From Micrasema longulum (taxonomy: Eukaryota > Arthropoda > Insecta > Trichoptera > Brachycentridae), in contig JAGVSM010002829.1 in the NCBI GenBank assembly GCA_022494885.1, positions 21,424 to 85,423 on the forward strand: DNA of 64,000 bases, in the 5' to 3' direction. Both the position numbers and the translations under genes were made by a program. This document shows, piece by piece, positions 53,147 to 63,930 of the stretch. The notes beneath the pieces were generated by a model. That model searched no databases and had not been told where the DNA came from. It saw nothing but the letters and a program-made list of their open reading frames with translations. Each line of letters begins with the position of its first letter. Position 1 is the stretch's first letter.

Positions 53147-53699
53147 TAAGTATTAAACAAAAATTTATTGTAATAATTTAAAGATAATACATTAAACATA
53201 AAATTGGCCGCGGCCAAATTTAAATTTTTGGTTTTTGAAAAAAAATACAAGCATTTAAAATCATATACATTTTTGTGACATTTTCCTTTATTTCTACTGA
53301 AAATAATGCCTTCATTTACACAACATTTGTAATCGGACTGGACTCAAAATGATTCAGATTCCAGCGTATCTAACGAATACTACTCGTATCAATGCCAAGA
53401 TACCTTGATAAACATTATGTTGATATAGGTAGTTCCTACGTATGCGTATTTATCATACCTACCTACTAGGTAGGTTAGTTTACTGAAAATGTTGTTTTTT
53501 TAAATATATTTTTATTTTATTTATTTATTTACGCCTTTACCAAAAATACAATTTTACGTTCACTTTTCCCTGCTAACAAGGTTACATACCCCGTTCCAAG
53601 CTAGGCAATTACATTCTAATATATGATAATAGTTAACAAATTTTCCACAGACGAATAAAATATAAACTTACTCGTATACACATTTTGATTCATATACAA

Positions 53700-53717
53700 A
53701 CACACATACACATATAT

Positions 53718-53768
<51 letters not shown>

Positions 53769-53880
53769 TATATACACATGTACATATATACCCATGTACA
53801 TATATACACACATATATACACATGTACATACACACACACGTACATACACCCATGCGCATACTCATACATACATTCATAAA
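53700..53880. repeat. TA/CA/TACA microsatellite
   Basis: Alternating purine-pyrimidine tract: CACACACATATATATATATA, then ATACACATGTACATATATAC units. The four overlapping frames across it (Tyr/Ile/Val/Cys-rich) are artefacts. Confidence 0.9.
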
Positions 53881-53959
53881 ACATAGACAATTTATTTATA
53901 ACGCGAAACTTCATGGCTACCATCTGTATGTATATATATATTTAAATTATTCTTTATTT

Positions 53960-54190
53960 TCATATTTCATTTTCGACATCCAGTAAGAATCTCCAATCCG
54001 TGGCATGCATCAACTTTTCTGACTCCCTACGACCAATGTCATGAAAGAGCGAGGTCAACACCTTCCGCAACTTAACAACACTCCCGTCTTTCCACGGTTC
54101 AGGCAAAAGGTTATGGACCTTTTTGCCTACGTAGTAGTGTTGTCTCGATGTCAAAACAGTGTTGGCCCCTTCACTTAGTATCTTCTTAGT
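53960..54190 (-). pseudogene. Possible LINE C-terminal fragment (unassigned)
   Basis: The minus-strand frame reads KKILSEGANTVLTSRQHYYV, GKKVHNLLPEPWKDGSVVKL, RKVLTSLFHDIGRRESEKLM and HATDWRFLLDVENEI, with TGA at its end followed within 20 bases by AATAAAG. The HYYVGKKVHNLLP...LRK.L segment resembles the FG..LYN.LP...F...LK. end of LINE proteins, but weakly. An alternative is the last exon of a gene. The frame is open to about 54190 with no start. A separate 129-codon frame at 54224-54613 could not be assigned. Confidence 0.35.
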
Positions 54191-54614
54191 ATGTTTGAAT
54201 TTGTATTTTTTTTTTCCATATTTCTAATTCTTTATAACGAAATACATATTTTTATTTAAATATTTAAGGGATGCGCCGCATCCAAAGTATGAATGGGCGG
54301 AATGCGCCTGGTAGGTTGATCTTATTTTCATGCAAAAAATATCAGGACACTTTGTAATTATTAATATATCAAAGCACGCTGTCATATGCATTTCAGGCAG
54401 ATAAGGGTAAAAATTACTTTCTCCTTTATATGCGTTTAAACGCTTAGTTAGAATGTAATTAGCACGCGCTCGATACTTATTATATCGATGTTTAGATGTG
54501 AGCACTTTATACATTCCCAAAGTATACCATATTTCGCGAGTCAAGTTCCCCGGTACGCGAATATTGACGGGAGTAGATACATACATGTATTTTGTAGGTA
54601 CCCGATACAGCAAT

Positions 54615-55400
54615 TATTGACTTCAATGCCAGCGAATTTATTGATTCCCCGCTAAATAGCTTGATGTAGAATAACGACTGTTTACGAAGTTTGTGCGATC
54701 GATAGTTCACAATTTTATAGGTAAATCTATAAAAAATAGTAGTTAATCTCCGTTATGCGCTTCGATCAAATAAACGTTTATTATTCATTTCTGCACAGTC
54801 TCACTAAACGTAGTTTTTGGACTCGGTTGCTATTTATTTTTGTAAGGTTTAGGCAAGAATGTTCAAATCAACGAGGTATAGTATGTTATCATATATTGAT
54901 ATGGAAACAATTTTTAAATGTGTTTATTTAAAACTTCAAATGCAAAAAAAAAGTACTTTGGTGGAATTATTGCTAAAAGCCATATCTTCCAGCCAACCAA
55001 AAAACAGCCTGGTCAAAAGAAGAGATTGGTCAAAATTTTTAACTTAAAAAACATAAATAAAATAAAAATAAAAAAACCCAAATTAACTAAAAATAACAGC
55101 TTTTTATCAGTTTTTTTATTGGAAGATAAGGTTTGCACAAATAACAATAATAAATTTATGACACGTTATTCCTTTACTAGCTACATTTGAGATAGAGCAA
55201 ATATAGCTTTCCAGTCGCGATCAATCATGTAAGGAAGAGATTGAAATATTTCCTTAGTTTCTTATTTATGTCTGTGTAGTTGTCAGTGTTAATATTTATA
55301 TACTTTGTAATTTTGAAAATTATTTTTAAAATAGTTTTAGTTTTCTGCTTTGGATTATATTTACGAACGTATAATTTTTTTATATTTCTTGTTTGTTTGT
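54615..55400. other. No recognised feature
   Basis: AT-rich, Lys/Asn-type frames in both strands (54859-55190 and 55225-55443) with no recognisable family. Confidence 0.4.
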
Positions 55401-55409
55401 GCTTTATTA

Positions 55410-55585
55410 AAAAATATTTTTTACGTTCTTCTGATTCACCCAAATACTTGAATTTTGCAGCCGTTTTCTTTTAGCCGTTAATTTGTTTTTAGTAAATGGG
55501 AAACCAGTTAGGGTGGGATTTGAACCTCGGACCTCTTGATGCGGAGTCCGTGACACTGCCCACGGGTACACAACGATTCGAGTGG
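55410..55585 (-). mobile_element. tRNA-derived SINE2, copy b
   Basis: The minus strand reads TGGGCAGTGTCACGGACTCC, GCATCAAGAGGTCCGAGGTT and the B box GGTTCAAATCC, followed by ACCCTAACTGG. The tail region TTCACCCAAATACTTGAATT (plus strand) is shared with 61442-61612. Confidence 0.65.
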
Positions 55586-56225
55586 GATTAAAGCATTGTT
55601 TCTAGCGCCACGTCTGATCACGACTAAAGCTCTAGAGAATGAAGGCAATCACCCACAAATTGTAATGCGGTTTATAACGCGATTGTCACGTGTCTTCTTA
55701 TATATACGTCATCGGTATGAAGGCCATTTCCGTATTATGACGAAATCAGATTATATGTTTTTATAAAGCATCACCTTTTAAATTAGAATTAATTCTAGTT
55801 TAAATTTGTTTTTTGATTATGGCGCCGAAGGAAGTTAGAATATAATGATCAGTTGATAATATCAAACCCCAATTAAATCAGGGCCGCAAGTGTTTACTCA
55901 AAGTTGAGTTTTGCAAATGCGACTTTATACGACTATCTTTGTATGGTAACTTAGTACGAATGGATTTTTTAAAGCTGGCGCCTTCGCAATACTTACACAA
56001 ACGCATTGTGTAGTATCTGTGAATAAGCCCATGGTATGACTTCGCACGGCACACGCATTATGAAAATAATCTCTGTTTCTCTCGCGCTCAGACCCGCTTA
56101 TGAGTGTGACATAGACAACTATTGCTTTGTTAGTTGCCAATGATATATATGGTAATAAAATATACACAGGATGCTTCTGCGTTCGTCTGAATTTTGCTGC
56201 GATTCTCGATAGTAAAAATATAATA

Positions 56226-56372
56226 ATATGTATGTATGTATATGTATGTATGTATATGTATGTATGTATATGTATATGTATGTATGTATATGTATGTATG
56301 TATATGTATATATGTATATGTATGTGTATATGTATATGTATGTGTATATGTATGTGTATATGTATGTATGTA
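56226..56372 (+). repeat. TATG/TATATG microsatellite
   Basis: Tandem TGTATGTATATGTATGTATG units over about 145 bp. Open frames across it in both strands are artefacts of the repeat. Confidence 0.9.
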
Positions 56373-56374
56373 GC

Positions 56375-57480
56375 TATGGATGAAAAACACCGGTTTATAA
56401 ATATATGTTTTCATTTAATCAAATCAAGTAAAGGTCGATTATTTAGTGCTGGCGCTTTCGCAAAACTTACACAAAAACATTTTTGATGTACAGAATATTA
56501 ATTTTTTAAATCTTGAGATTTTATTAGATTTAAAAAAAAATCATTTGGATTAGAGCGAAAAAAATAATCACTAAAGAAAATGTCACATAATTAATTGTTT
56601 TTAATCCAGCCTGTTTTTTATTTAATATTTTGTGTTTATTGTTGTAGTTTTTTTTAAATCAACATCCCGTATATTTTTAATTCGTTCGTGTGAGTTTTGT
56701 GAACGCGCCAGCTTTAGTTAAACAACCAGTACGTAGTTCGCACTCGTACATGGCGGTGAATATTCCCAAAGTTTGGCTAGTTAATTTTGGAGGGAAATTA
56801 CTTGAATTTCAACGTGACCTCAAACCGTCAAACCGTTAGACCCCAACGAGTATGTACAACCTCTGAACAGATGAGTCCGCTGTGGATTTGACTAATTTTA
56901 TTATTTCCGCACGTTCGCTACGCAATAAATTATTAACACGACAACTTTTAGAGCACTTAAAACGGACCAAATTTAAATGCAAATGGACGATGCCCTCTAT
57001 TTCCCTAATTTTCCCTTACAACTACTAATGCGGTCTGTTTATTTGTATTATTTAGACATATTTAGTTCTAGCAGATATAAGCAAAATGTAAATACAAAAG
57101 ATCACATACTGGCCTTTTTACATCTAGTAATAACTAGTAGAAATATCAAAGGGTGTTTTTTGTTTTAGTTCACAAACAATAATCAGTACACTAGACCCTG
57201 TAATACTTACACTTTGTTAACTTTAGATATTGTTCATCAATAAAGTAAATAAGAAAAATGATAAATATAAAGCGAATTGTAAATATAAAAAAATATATAC
57301 AAAAATGAAACCTACAAATTTATATTAAAAATAAATTATATAAATTTAATTAAAGTAAGTGCAAGATATAAAAAAAATATTCCAGAAAGAAAATAACATT
57401 ATAATAATACACACATCAAAAACAGAGAAAAAATTGCACGAAATAGAAAGTTTTATATCGGATTTAAACAATGTACGAGA
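56375..57480. other. No recognised feature
   Basis: AT-rich flank of the microsatellite and of the mariner remnant. TTTAGTGCTGGCGCTTTCGC at about 56440-56460 resembles AAAGCTGGCGCCTTCGCAAT at 55972-55991, a possible short direct repeat. No genes supported. Confidence 0.35.
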
Positions 57481-57484
57481 CGGG

Positions 57485-57914
57485 GCCCAAAAAACGGGTT
57501 TTTTTTGGGAAAACGAGGATTTGCAGATCAGGGCAGATCTTTGGCGCACAGGCGACTGGTTCTTCCATCATGACAACGCACCAGCCCACACCGCTCTCTC
57601 CATAAAGCTGTTTTTGACCAAAACGGCATGACACCAATTGTTCACCCCCCCCCCTACTCACCGGATCTAGTCCCCTGTGTTTTCTTTTTGTTCCCCAGAC
57701 TCAAAACGGGCATGAGAGGAAAGCGTTTTGCCACTGTGGAGGAGGTAAAACAAAAATCGCTGGAAGGCCTAAAGAACATCCCGATAAGTGAATAAAAAAT
57801 TAAAAAATTGAACAATAGAAGATCGTTTGCAGAGGTGCGTTGTGGTCAAGGGATAATATTTTGAAGGTGATCAAAATTTGGTGGAAAATATTAAAAAAAT
57901 AAAGAAATTATGTT
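57485..57914 (+). pseudogene. mariner-like transposase, C-terminal half
   Basis: Frame: DLQIRADLWRTGDWFFHHDN, APAHTALSIKLFLTK with the second catalytic Asp in HHDNAPAH. It runs over a TGA at 57629-57631 (short local frameshift where GMTPIVH is expected) to PPPYSPDLVPCVFFLFPRLK with the third Asp in YSPDL, then RGKRFATVEEVKQKSLEGLK and a TAA at 57793-57795. Beyond it, RCVVVKG and YFEGDQNLVENIKK continue the family C-terminus in a shifted frame. The first catalytic Asp and DNA-binding domains are missing. This is the half that the 30742 mariner has lost, but the two belong to different subfamilies. Confidence 0.8.
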
Positions 57915-57919
57915 GAAAT

Positions 57920-57946
57920 TCCCGTTTTTTTTGGTCCCCCCTCGTA
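57920..57946 (-). repeat. Right terminal repeat of the 57485 mariner
   Basis: Read inward on the minus strand: TA then CGAGGGGGGACCAAAAAAAA. The TA is the target dinucleotide. The first seven bases, CGAGGGG, equal those of the mariner at 30742. No left end was found. Confidence 0.65.
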
Positions 57947-57959
57947 TTTAAGAACGTTT

Positions 57960-58280
57960 AAAAAAAAAGAGGAAGATGTTTTCTTGCGCGCCTTAAAAAT
58001 TGGTACATTAAATTTTACAGCAAAGTTCCCTGAAAATTTACGAAAAAATGAATAAAAACCTACTAATTAGAACTACGTCACTGGTTCATATGAATCAATC
58101 AATGATAAGAGAGTTATGGAAGATTTCTGGTGTGCTTGCTGTCAATGGACCAATGGGCAGAACTGATCAAGAATAAGCGGAAGAGAACCTTTGACGTCAC
58201 ACGCGGAGTTATTTCAGAAATTCAAAACTTTAAAGAATTATAGCGCTGATAATACGATGTATGAAAATTGAAAAAAAAAA
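57960..58280 (+). repeat. Dispersed repeat R5, copy 2
   Basis: CTTTGACGTCACACGCGGAG, ATTATAGCGCTGATAATACG and GTCAATGGACCAATGGGCAG match 50855-51180 in order. It begins immediately after the mariner end. Confidence 0.5.
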
Positions 58281-58619
58281 AAAAATGGCTTACTTTAATT
58301 ATATGCTCTGTTAATAAATATAAAATATTTTAAAAAAACAAAGAACTTCTTCATTGTTGTATTAAAAATGTCTTTATCACAAGTATGTAGTTGCAGATAA
58401 CTAATTATTTCTAGTAACTCGATTCGGTGTTTTGAAGTTAATAAGATTCAGTAGTTCACGACAACCGGGCTCTGAATTTAAATTTTAAAATAAAAAGAGA
58501 AGGTCATTTATTTTTCTACGATTTTCTGATAAAATTAATTTTAAGGTATCTAATAGAAACATTGAATTAATGTTATCTAATGGAATATTTCATTGAAAAT
58601 TTAAGATTCTCAAATGTTT

Positions 58620-58870
58620 TCTTTGAATTCCCTCTAATTCAGCTAAATGAATTTCACCCATATTGATAAAGGTTTCCGCTCTTACTTAACAAATGTCGAC
58701 AGATGAAAGAGTTGAGTAAAAGTAGATGTTCAATCGTAGGCAGAATACTTAATGTAACACAGTGTGTTAACTGGCCACTTTAACCAGCCAATGCCAGGTC
58801 ATAAACCCTGTAAGTGCTTAGACATCCATATTACTCTCTCAAAAGTGTTTTTCCTCTCTGTTGAAATATT
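58620..58870 (-). repeat. Foldback family, copy 6
   Basis: TTGATAAAGGTTTCCGCTCT, CAGAATACTTAATGTAACAC, AGTGTGTTAACTGGCCACTT and CTGTAAGTGCTTAGACATCC are inverted-orientation foldback blocks. Confidence 0.6.
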
Positions 58871-59204
58871 TTTTAAGAATAACAATATTTCTGAATAACA
58901 ATCATTGAATCGGTCATTTGAGAAACTCCATAAGTCAGTCAGTCTAAACTTTTTACAATTTACACATAAACAATTGTCATAATAGAATATTATCGGATTA
59001 AATTCTATTTTTATTTTTTTAAATATGCACAAGATTATATAATACAAAATAATTCAACACCAATGGTTAGTATAAAAGGAAACTTTGTAAATATTTTTTT
59101 TATTAGAAAATTATTTATAAACCCTTACGGATTATTACATTCATTTTACAAAAAAAAATATTAACATTTTTCATTCATACTCTGTTGTTCAGAATAATAT
59201 TTTT

Positions 59205-59745
59205 TACATCTTTTGAAAAGTTTGTCTGAGTCTTTTGTTTAGTTTTGTCTGGTAGTTTATTGTATAATTTCAGTCCCTGGTTCATTAGTCTTGATTGTCT
59301 TGTTTTTGAAAGTTGTATATGGTATTTGTCTGATATTCTCATATTATGTCCATGTTGACTACAATTTTTTTACAAGTTTTAGTTCTTCGTCTACAATTAC
59401 ATTGGTGGCTAATTTATGGATATTTTTTTATGATTTTAGTTGAAAGAGTTCAGTTATATTTAATTGCTTAGTTTGTTTAAAAAGTTCTCTAGTTGCAGTT
59501 AGATAGGGAAGGTCATACACTAACTTTGATATTTTATTTTGTTGTCTTTGTAGTCTGTTTATGTCATTTTGATATCCTGGGCTGGTATTCCAAAGGAAAT
59601 TATAGCGCGGTATAGCGCGTTTTTACGTACTAAATACGCATTATAGCGCGCTGTAAACGCGTTCGGAATACCAGCCCTGCTCCCCATAGTAGTTGCGTAT
59701 AACATATTTTAGTTTTTACATTAAGTTTGATAATGTCCTAACAAG
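59205..59745 (-). pseudogene. LINE C-terminal region (family H, copy 2), interrupted by a hairpin
   Basis: Read on the minus strand: NMLYATTMGS, then after the 97-bp hairpin GYQNDINRLQRQQNKISKLV, YDLPYLTATRELFKQTKQLN and ITELFQLKS with a stop. In another frame it continues NMRISDKYHIQLSKTRQSRL, MNQGLKLYNKLPDKTKQ. The last part is the LINE C-terminal LYNKLP signature. Homologous to 44970-45270. The hairpin MITE at 59580-59676 splits the coding region. The RT core is missing. Confidence 0.7.
59580..59676. mobile_element. 97-bp hairpin MITE (GGCTGGTATTCC ends)
   Basis: Starts GGCTGGTATTCC and ends GGAATACCAGCC, a perfect 12-bp terminal inverted repeat. It is flanked by CTG at 59577-59579 and 59677-59679. 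The interior carries four TATAGCGCG/AGCGCG-type repeats. Removing it restores continuity of the family H LINE. Confidence 0.65.
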
Positions 59746-59870
59746 ACGAAACGCGTAACATTGTTAGCTCTTGAATATATTTTTAAAAATAAAAGTAGAA
59801 TTTAATCCAATATTTTCATTTAATTTTGGATATCTAACCAATAAATAAAATAGAATTCTACCAACTAACT
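59725..59870 (+). mobile_element. Penelope-type end with partial hammerhead-like motif, copy 2
   Basis: AATGTCCTAACAAGACGAAA then CGCGTAACATTG is followed by TTTAATCCAATATTTTCATT and TTTTGGATATCTAACC. It matches the minus strand of 34935-35062. GTC/GAC helix II and GAAA are intact. The upstream box reads TTGATAA where CTGANGA is expected. Confidence 0.45.
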
Positions 59871-59879
59871 GCATTCACA

Positions 59880-60800
59880 ATAAATAACACAGAAACTGTT
59901 TGTTATATAATTCCGAATAAAACGTTTATAACATCTAAATTAAATAAAAAAGTACCTAATACTAAATTACTTTACTTTACACCTTTTTCGGTAAATTTTG
60001 TTTCTCTAAAGGGAATGAAGTGAATTCTAAGTCAAAAAAACACCCGCCAAAACCCAGACTTACGGGGTTTCTCAAATGATCGCATCAATTGCTTTTCCAA
60101 TAAAGTTAAAATTACTCTAGTCATACGAAATAATAATTATTTTATCCTCGAAGCACGTCCAGACACTAATATTTAAATGAAAACAGTTTTGTTATTTGGA
60201 AATATCCGATACAATCCAATGTTAGCTCATAAAATCTGCTATAATCGGACGTACGTACCTTAGATTAAACTCGTTTAATCTAAGGTATCAACGTGATTAA
60301 TTCAGATATTCGAATCGAAATGTTTATCAATTTTATTAATCGATCAAAATTACGTTAATATTATTTTTATTCGCTTGATAATCTAAACGATTAAAATTAA
60401 TAATTAATATTTTATCACAGGTGTGGGATTTATCATAAACTGATTCAGACGCAATGTTTTGCGCGTATTGAAAATAATTTATTTTTATTTTTTATTATTT
60501 AATAAGTATTTTTAACGTATTTTCTATCCGCGTTCGGACGGATTGAGAATTCAATTCTGTGTCTGACAGACAACCAGAATCCTGGACGATTGATTTTGAC
60601 CCTGTGGCTACTATCAAACATTTTAAATCTTAAAATTAAATATGTCAAAAATAATTAAACAATATTTAAGTATTTCCAAATGGTTATTAACAAGGCTGAC
60701 TTTTATCTCCCAGGATACGTATTCCAATTGGAAGTTAACATTTGCCTTTAATTATTATCTACAAAGTAAAATTGAGTTTTCTCGAAGAAAAATATAATAT
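59880..60800. other. No recognised feature
   Basis: AT-rich sequence, no supported genes. A small palindromic TTAGATTAAACTCGTTTAAT followed by CTAAGG lies at about 60260-60286. Confidence 0.4.
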
Positions 60801-60807
60801 TTGAATT

Positions 60808-61362
60808 TATTGCAACGGAGAGGGAAAACATTATTGAGAAGGGAATATGAAAGTCTATGAATGAACAGAGCTTATGACATGTCATTGGCTTTGCGAGAAC
60901 AAAAATACAATTATGTAAGTTACTCATTTGTTAAAATGAATAAAACTTTTCAAAAAAAAGTGACCACTTTACACACTGTGTAACATTCACCATTCTGCCC
61001 ATGTTTAAACATCCACATTTCCTCAACTCTTCCATATGTTGACTCTTGTGAAGTAATGGAGCTGAAACCTTTATCATGCGGGTGAGATTCACCCGGCTGA
61101 AGTCAATCATTAAAGTGGCCACTTAAACCAGCCAATGACAGGTCAATGCCCTAAGCCCTGTAAATGCCTAGACGCCCTTGAGGTATTTTATTACGAAAAT
61201 GGCGCTATATAAGTTATCCATAATAATAATAATTCCATATTCCCTTCTCAATAATGTTTTCCCTCTCTGTCGCAATAAATTCAAATGTGAATAACACCCT
61301 AGGGAGGAAATCCAGCCAGTCTGCAAGCGTTTGGACATACTCAAACATTGTTGAAAATATAA
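60808..61362. repeat. Foldback family, copy 7 (both arms, with an R3 insertion)
   Basis: Left arm: GCAACGGAGAGGGAAAACAT, ATTGAGAAGGGAATATGAAA. Right arm: AAAGTGGCCACTTAAACCAG, CTGTAAATGCCTAGAC, then after the R3 block ATTCCATATTCCCTTCTCAA and the terminus GGACATACTCAAACATTGTT. The centre has CATGCGGGTGAGATTCACCC. Foreign sequence also lies in the left arm (about 60890-60955). Confidence 0.7.
61171..61232 (+). repeat. 60-bp block R3, copy 3, inside a foldback arm
   Basis: GCCCTTGAGGTATTTTATTA, CGAAAATGGCGCTATATAAG and TTATCCATAATAATAATA separate CCTAGAC from the rest of the arm. The TAA-repeat end suggests the 3' end of a very short retrotransposed piece. Confidence 0.6.
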
Positions 61363-61441
61363 TATGTTTACAATTTTGGTTTCTAAACATGTTCAACTGC
61401 ATTTGACTGATGAAGATACCCACATTTAAAAAAAAAAAGAA

Positions 61442-61612
61442 ATATTTGCGTTCTTATGATTTACCCAAATATTTAATTTTGAGGACCATTTTCAACGAGT
61501 TGTAAATAACTCACTATTAAAAAATGAGAATCAAGTTGGGGTAGAGTGGGATTCAAACCGCAGACCTTTGCTCTGTGAGTCCCAGACACGAGCCATAGGA
61601 CCAAAACCCGAT
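61442..61612 (-). mobile_element. tRNA-derived SINE2, copy c
   Basis: Minus strand: GGTCCTATGGCTCGTGTCTG, GACTCACAGAGCAAAGGTCT, a B-box-like GCGGTTTGAATCCCACTC, then ACCCCAACTTGATTCTCATT and AATAGTGAGTTATTTACAAC. The body and tail match 29397-29540. Confidence 0.7.
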
Positions 61613-61989
61613 TTGTATACAAATATACACATTTTTGTTAGTAAATATCGATGTTAGTTTATACCTTTTCGAAATGTACCGATGAAGATAGCGATTTTAA
61701 TCGCGGCCCAGGAAGTTCCTATGATTATATTTATTATAACATAGGAACAGCAATTTTAAGAAGGAAATATGGAAGTCCAAGATGGGTGTTCTGATAGGCT
61801 ATGTCGGTAGGTAGAGTAATCGTGTTATTCAATCGTAACGCTTCGGATATCGATATATTTCGTGATGTGGTATTTCTCTTGGGAAGGCAATTTCCAAATT
61901 GCAATATGTATGTTCATTTTACATGACATTATAATTTACTACTATGCTCTATTTTTTGTAAATTTATTGATATCATTTTAACTTCGCTA

Positions 61990-62372
61990 GAATTCCACTC
62001 TTCCATGCGCTTTGTAGCTGCATGATGATTGGTTATCTAGCTTTCATATATCAACTTTAAAATACCTCAATTTTGTAAATGGGGTTTATAATTCCAATCG
62101 TCTATACGCTTAGTAGCTGCAAGACGTGTTGTAATCTTACTCCTTTTATTATTCTTTTTTTTTTTTAAATATCATTAATACACTAAATTTATTTGTCAAT
62201 TTTTAAAATGTGTAAATGGGGGCTAAATTATTAACTGTCTATGCGCTCTGTAGCTGCAAAACGTCCTGTAATCTATCTCCAATCTGTTATAATTTTTAAT
62301 TGATCTTAATTGAAAACGAGGAACTAGAATCCCAACCGTCCATGCGCTCTGTAGCTTTAAGACGTACTTGGA
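61990..62372 (+). repeat. Degenerate tandem array of 100-135 bp units
   Basis: A 40-45 bp block of the form CC(A/G)TC.ATGCGCT.TGTAGCTGCAAGACGT recurs four times, near 61990, 62090, 62226 and 62326 (for example TCTATGCGCTCTGTAGCTGC). The AT-rich DNA between blocks is poorly conserved. Confidence 0.6.
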
Positions 62373-62387
62373 TATTTATTTATTGTA

Positions 62388-62446
62388 CAGCGCCCTTGAG
62401 GCGATTTTTACAAAAAAATGGCGCTATATAAATTATCCAACCATAT
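62388..62446 (+). repeat. 60-bp block R3, copy 4
   Basis: TTGTACAGCGCCCTTGAGGC, GATTTTTACAAAAAAATGGC and GCTATATAAATTATCCAA match the reverse complement of 30640-30706. Confidence 0.6.
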
Positions 62447-62449
62447 TTA

Positions 62450-63060
62450 GACCTTTGTTTCTTTTTTGTATTTAATTATTTTATATGTTTATTATTGTAA
62501 TCTTTTGGGAATGAATTGGATACCCTGTAATGTTCGCAATGGCAATTTTTTTTTTTAATGAAATGAAAGAAAAATATGAAATCCTTACTTTTATCAATAC
62601 GTGACAATCGGCATAAAATACATCCAAGAGTCTCACAACCATAAGCCGTTTGATTGCTAATGCTGCAATCAGACAGCATAAGACCGGCATTTATACTTAA
62701 TTTCAAACACTAAATTAAACTAGATTGTTAATTTAGCCAGAGCAAAACGAGGTTCTCTCTTGATTCCGGTGTTTTTCGCCGTGATATTAAAAATTTCTCC
62801 AGAAATTGTTTTTAATTTAAAATGTTCTTAAGTAAACGAATAAAAGTGGACCGGCGCGCCCCTGCCTTAATAGAATTCTTCTAGAAGTCGAGTCACGCTC
62901 TCCTGGTAGATGTAGATGTAAATTTAATTATGTTAATACCTTTGTGAATATTTAGTTTATTATTAGCAATGATCTTTTTTGATAATCAAAACACGATTTG
63001 TAATCCAGCCGTAGTTCGTTTACTAAATTCATAAATTAAAAAAAAAAAACATAATTGGAT
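62450..63060. other. No recognised feature
   Basis: A 76-codon minus-strand frame (62476-62706) reads KLSINAGLMLSDCSISNQTA, YGCETLGCILCRLSRIDKS and is not low-complexity, but I cannot assign it. The rest is AT-rich. Confidence 0.3.
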
Positions 63061-63065
63061 TCAAC

Positions 63066-63315
63066 CTCTTTGGGAGTTAATAATATTGATGAAGAACATT
63101 TTGTAGAATGCGATATACAAGTTTAGGCATTTACAGGGCTTATGGCCTATCATTGACTGGTTTAAGTGCTCACTTTACGCACTGTGTAACATTCACCATT
63201 CTGCCTGTTTGAACATCCATATTCCTTGAAGTTGATCTTTGTGAAGTTAAAGATCTGAATCCTTTATTGATGCAATAATTCGGTCAGAATGTCACCCCCA
63301 TCAATAAAGGTTTCA
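63066..63315 (+). repeat. Foldback family, copy 8 (one arm)
   Basis: AGGCATTTACAGGGCTTATG, ACGCACTGTGTAACATTCAC, CATTCTGCCTGTTTGAACAT and TTCGGTCAGAATGTCACC. A short arm end (CTTCATCTCTGTTGTAAAAT) also appears at the very right edge of the window, about 63969-63990. Confidence 0.65.
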
Positions 63316-63369
63316 TAAAATTGTGTTGTTTTTGATTGCCAAATATCTTCTTATTGTTTTTATGTTTAT

Positions 63370-63765
63370 TCATTTACATATGTTTTATTTTTCTTATTAA
63401 TACTAGTATTTACACGTATCTTTAATTTTCTAATTATAAAGGGTATATTCTGTAATTTATTTTAGTTCTCCAATTTTAACTATTAACGATATATTTTTAA
63501 ATTTATATTTGTGCTTCAATTTTTATTATTATCGGTATGTTTTCCAATTTATATTTTTGTTTAATTTCTTTATTACTAATGTTATATTTTATAATGTGTA
63601 TTTATGCTTTAATTTTTATTATTATCGGCATGTTTTCTTATTTATAATAATTATGTCTCATTTCTTAACTATAAATGACATATTTTCCAATTTATTATTA
63701 TGATTTAATTTTTATTATTATTACCTGCATGTTTTCTAATTTATATTTATATTGTTTTTTTCTAA
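63370..63765 (+). repeat. AT-rich tandem array of about 47-bp units
   Basis: Roughly eight imperfect units of the form TTTAATTTTTATTATTA plus a short variable part and ATATTTTCTAATTTATAT. The last five alternate between two types: TCGG(T/C)ATGTTTTC-type and TAATGTTATATTTTA/ATGACATATTTTC-type. Confidence 0.65.
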
Positions 63766-63793
63766 TGTAATTATTATTCTTTGAATTTATTTA

Positions 63794-63930
63794 GCATCAT
63801 TTAATGAAAAAAACACATGTAAAAAATAAGGTCCTTCCTAAACATAGGAATTTTCTAGCCAGTCGGGACCTGAAACAAAGAATTTCTGTACATTTTAAAA
63901 CTGTGAAATACATAAATAAATTAATAAATA
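63794..63930 (+). mobile_element. LINE 3' end (family J), copy 2
   Basis: AGCATCATTTAATGAAAAAA, GGTCCTTCCTAAACATAGGA, GACCTGAAACAAAGAATTTC and an AAATACATAAATAAATTAAT tail match 50022-50163. Upstream sequences differ, so both are independent 5'-truncated insertions. Confidence 0.6.

Noticed and set aside
53616..53923. Several overlapping 64-77 codon frames rich in Tyr, Ile, Val and Cys
   Set aside because: They are translations of the TA/CA microsatellite in different frames and strands.
54224..54613. 129-codon minus-strand ORF
   Set aside because: I recognise no domain and see no start context or splice sites. It was left unassigned rather than called a gene.
56127..56486. 119- and 94-codon frames on opposite strands
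   Set aside because: Both run through the TATG microsatellite, so their open length is a property of the repeat.
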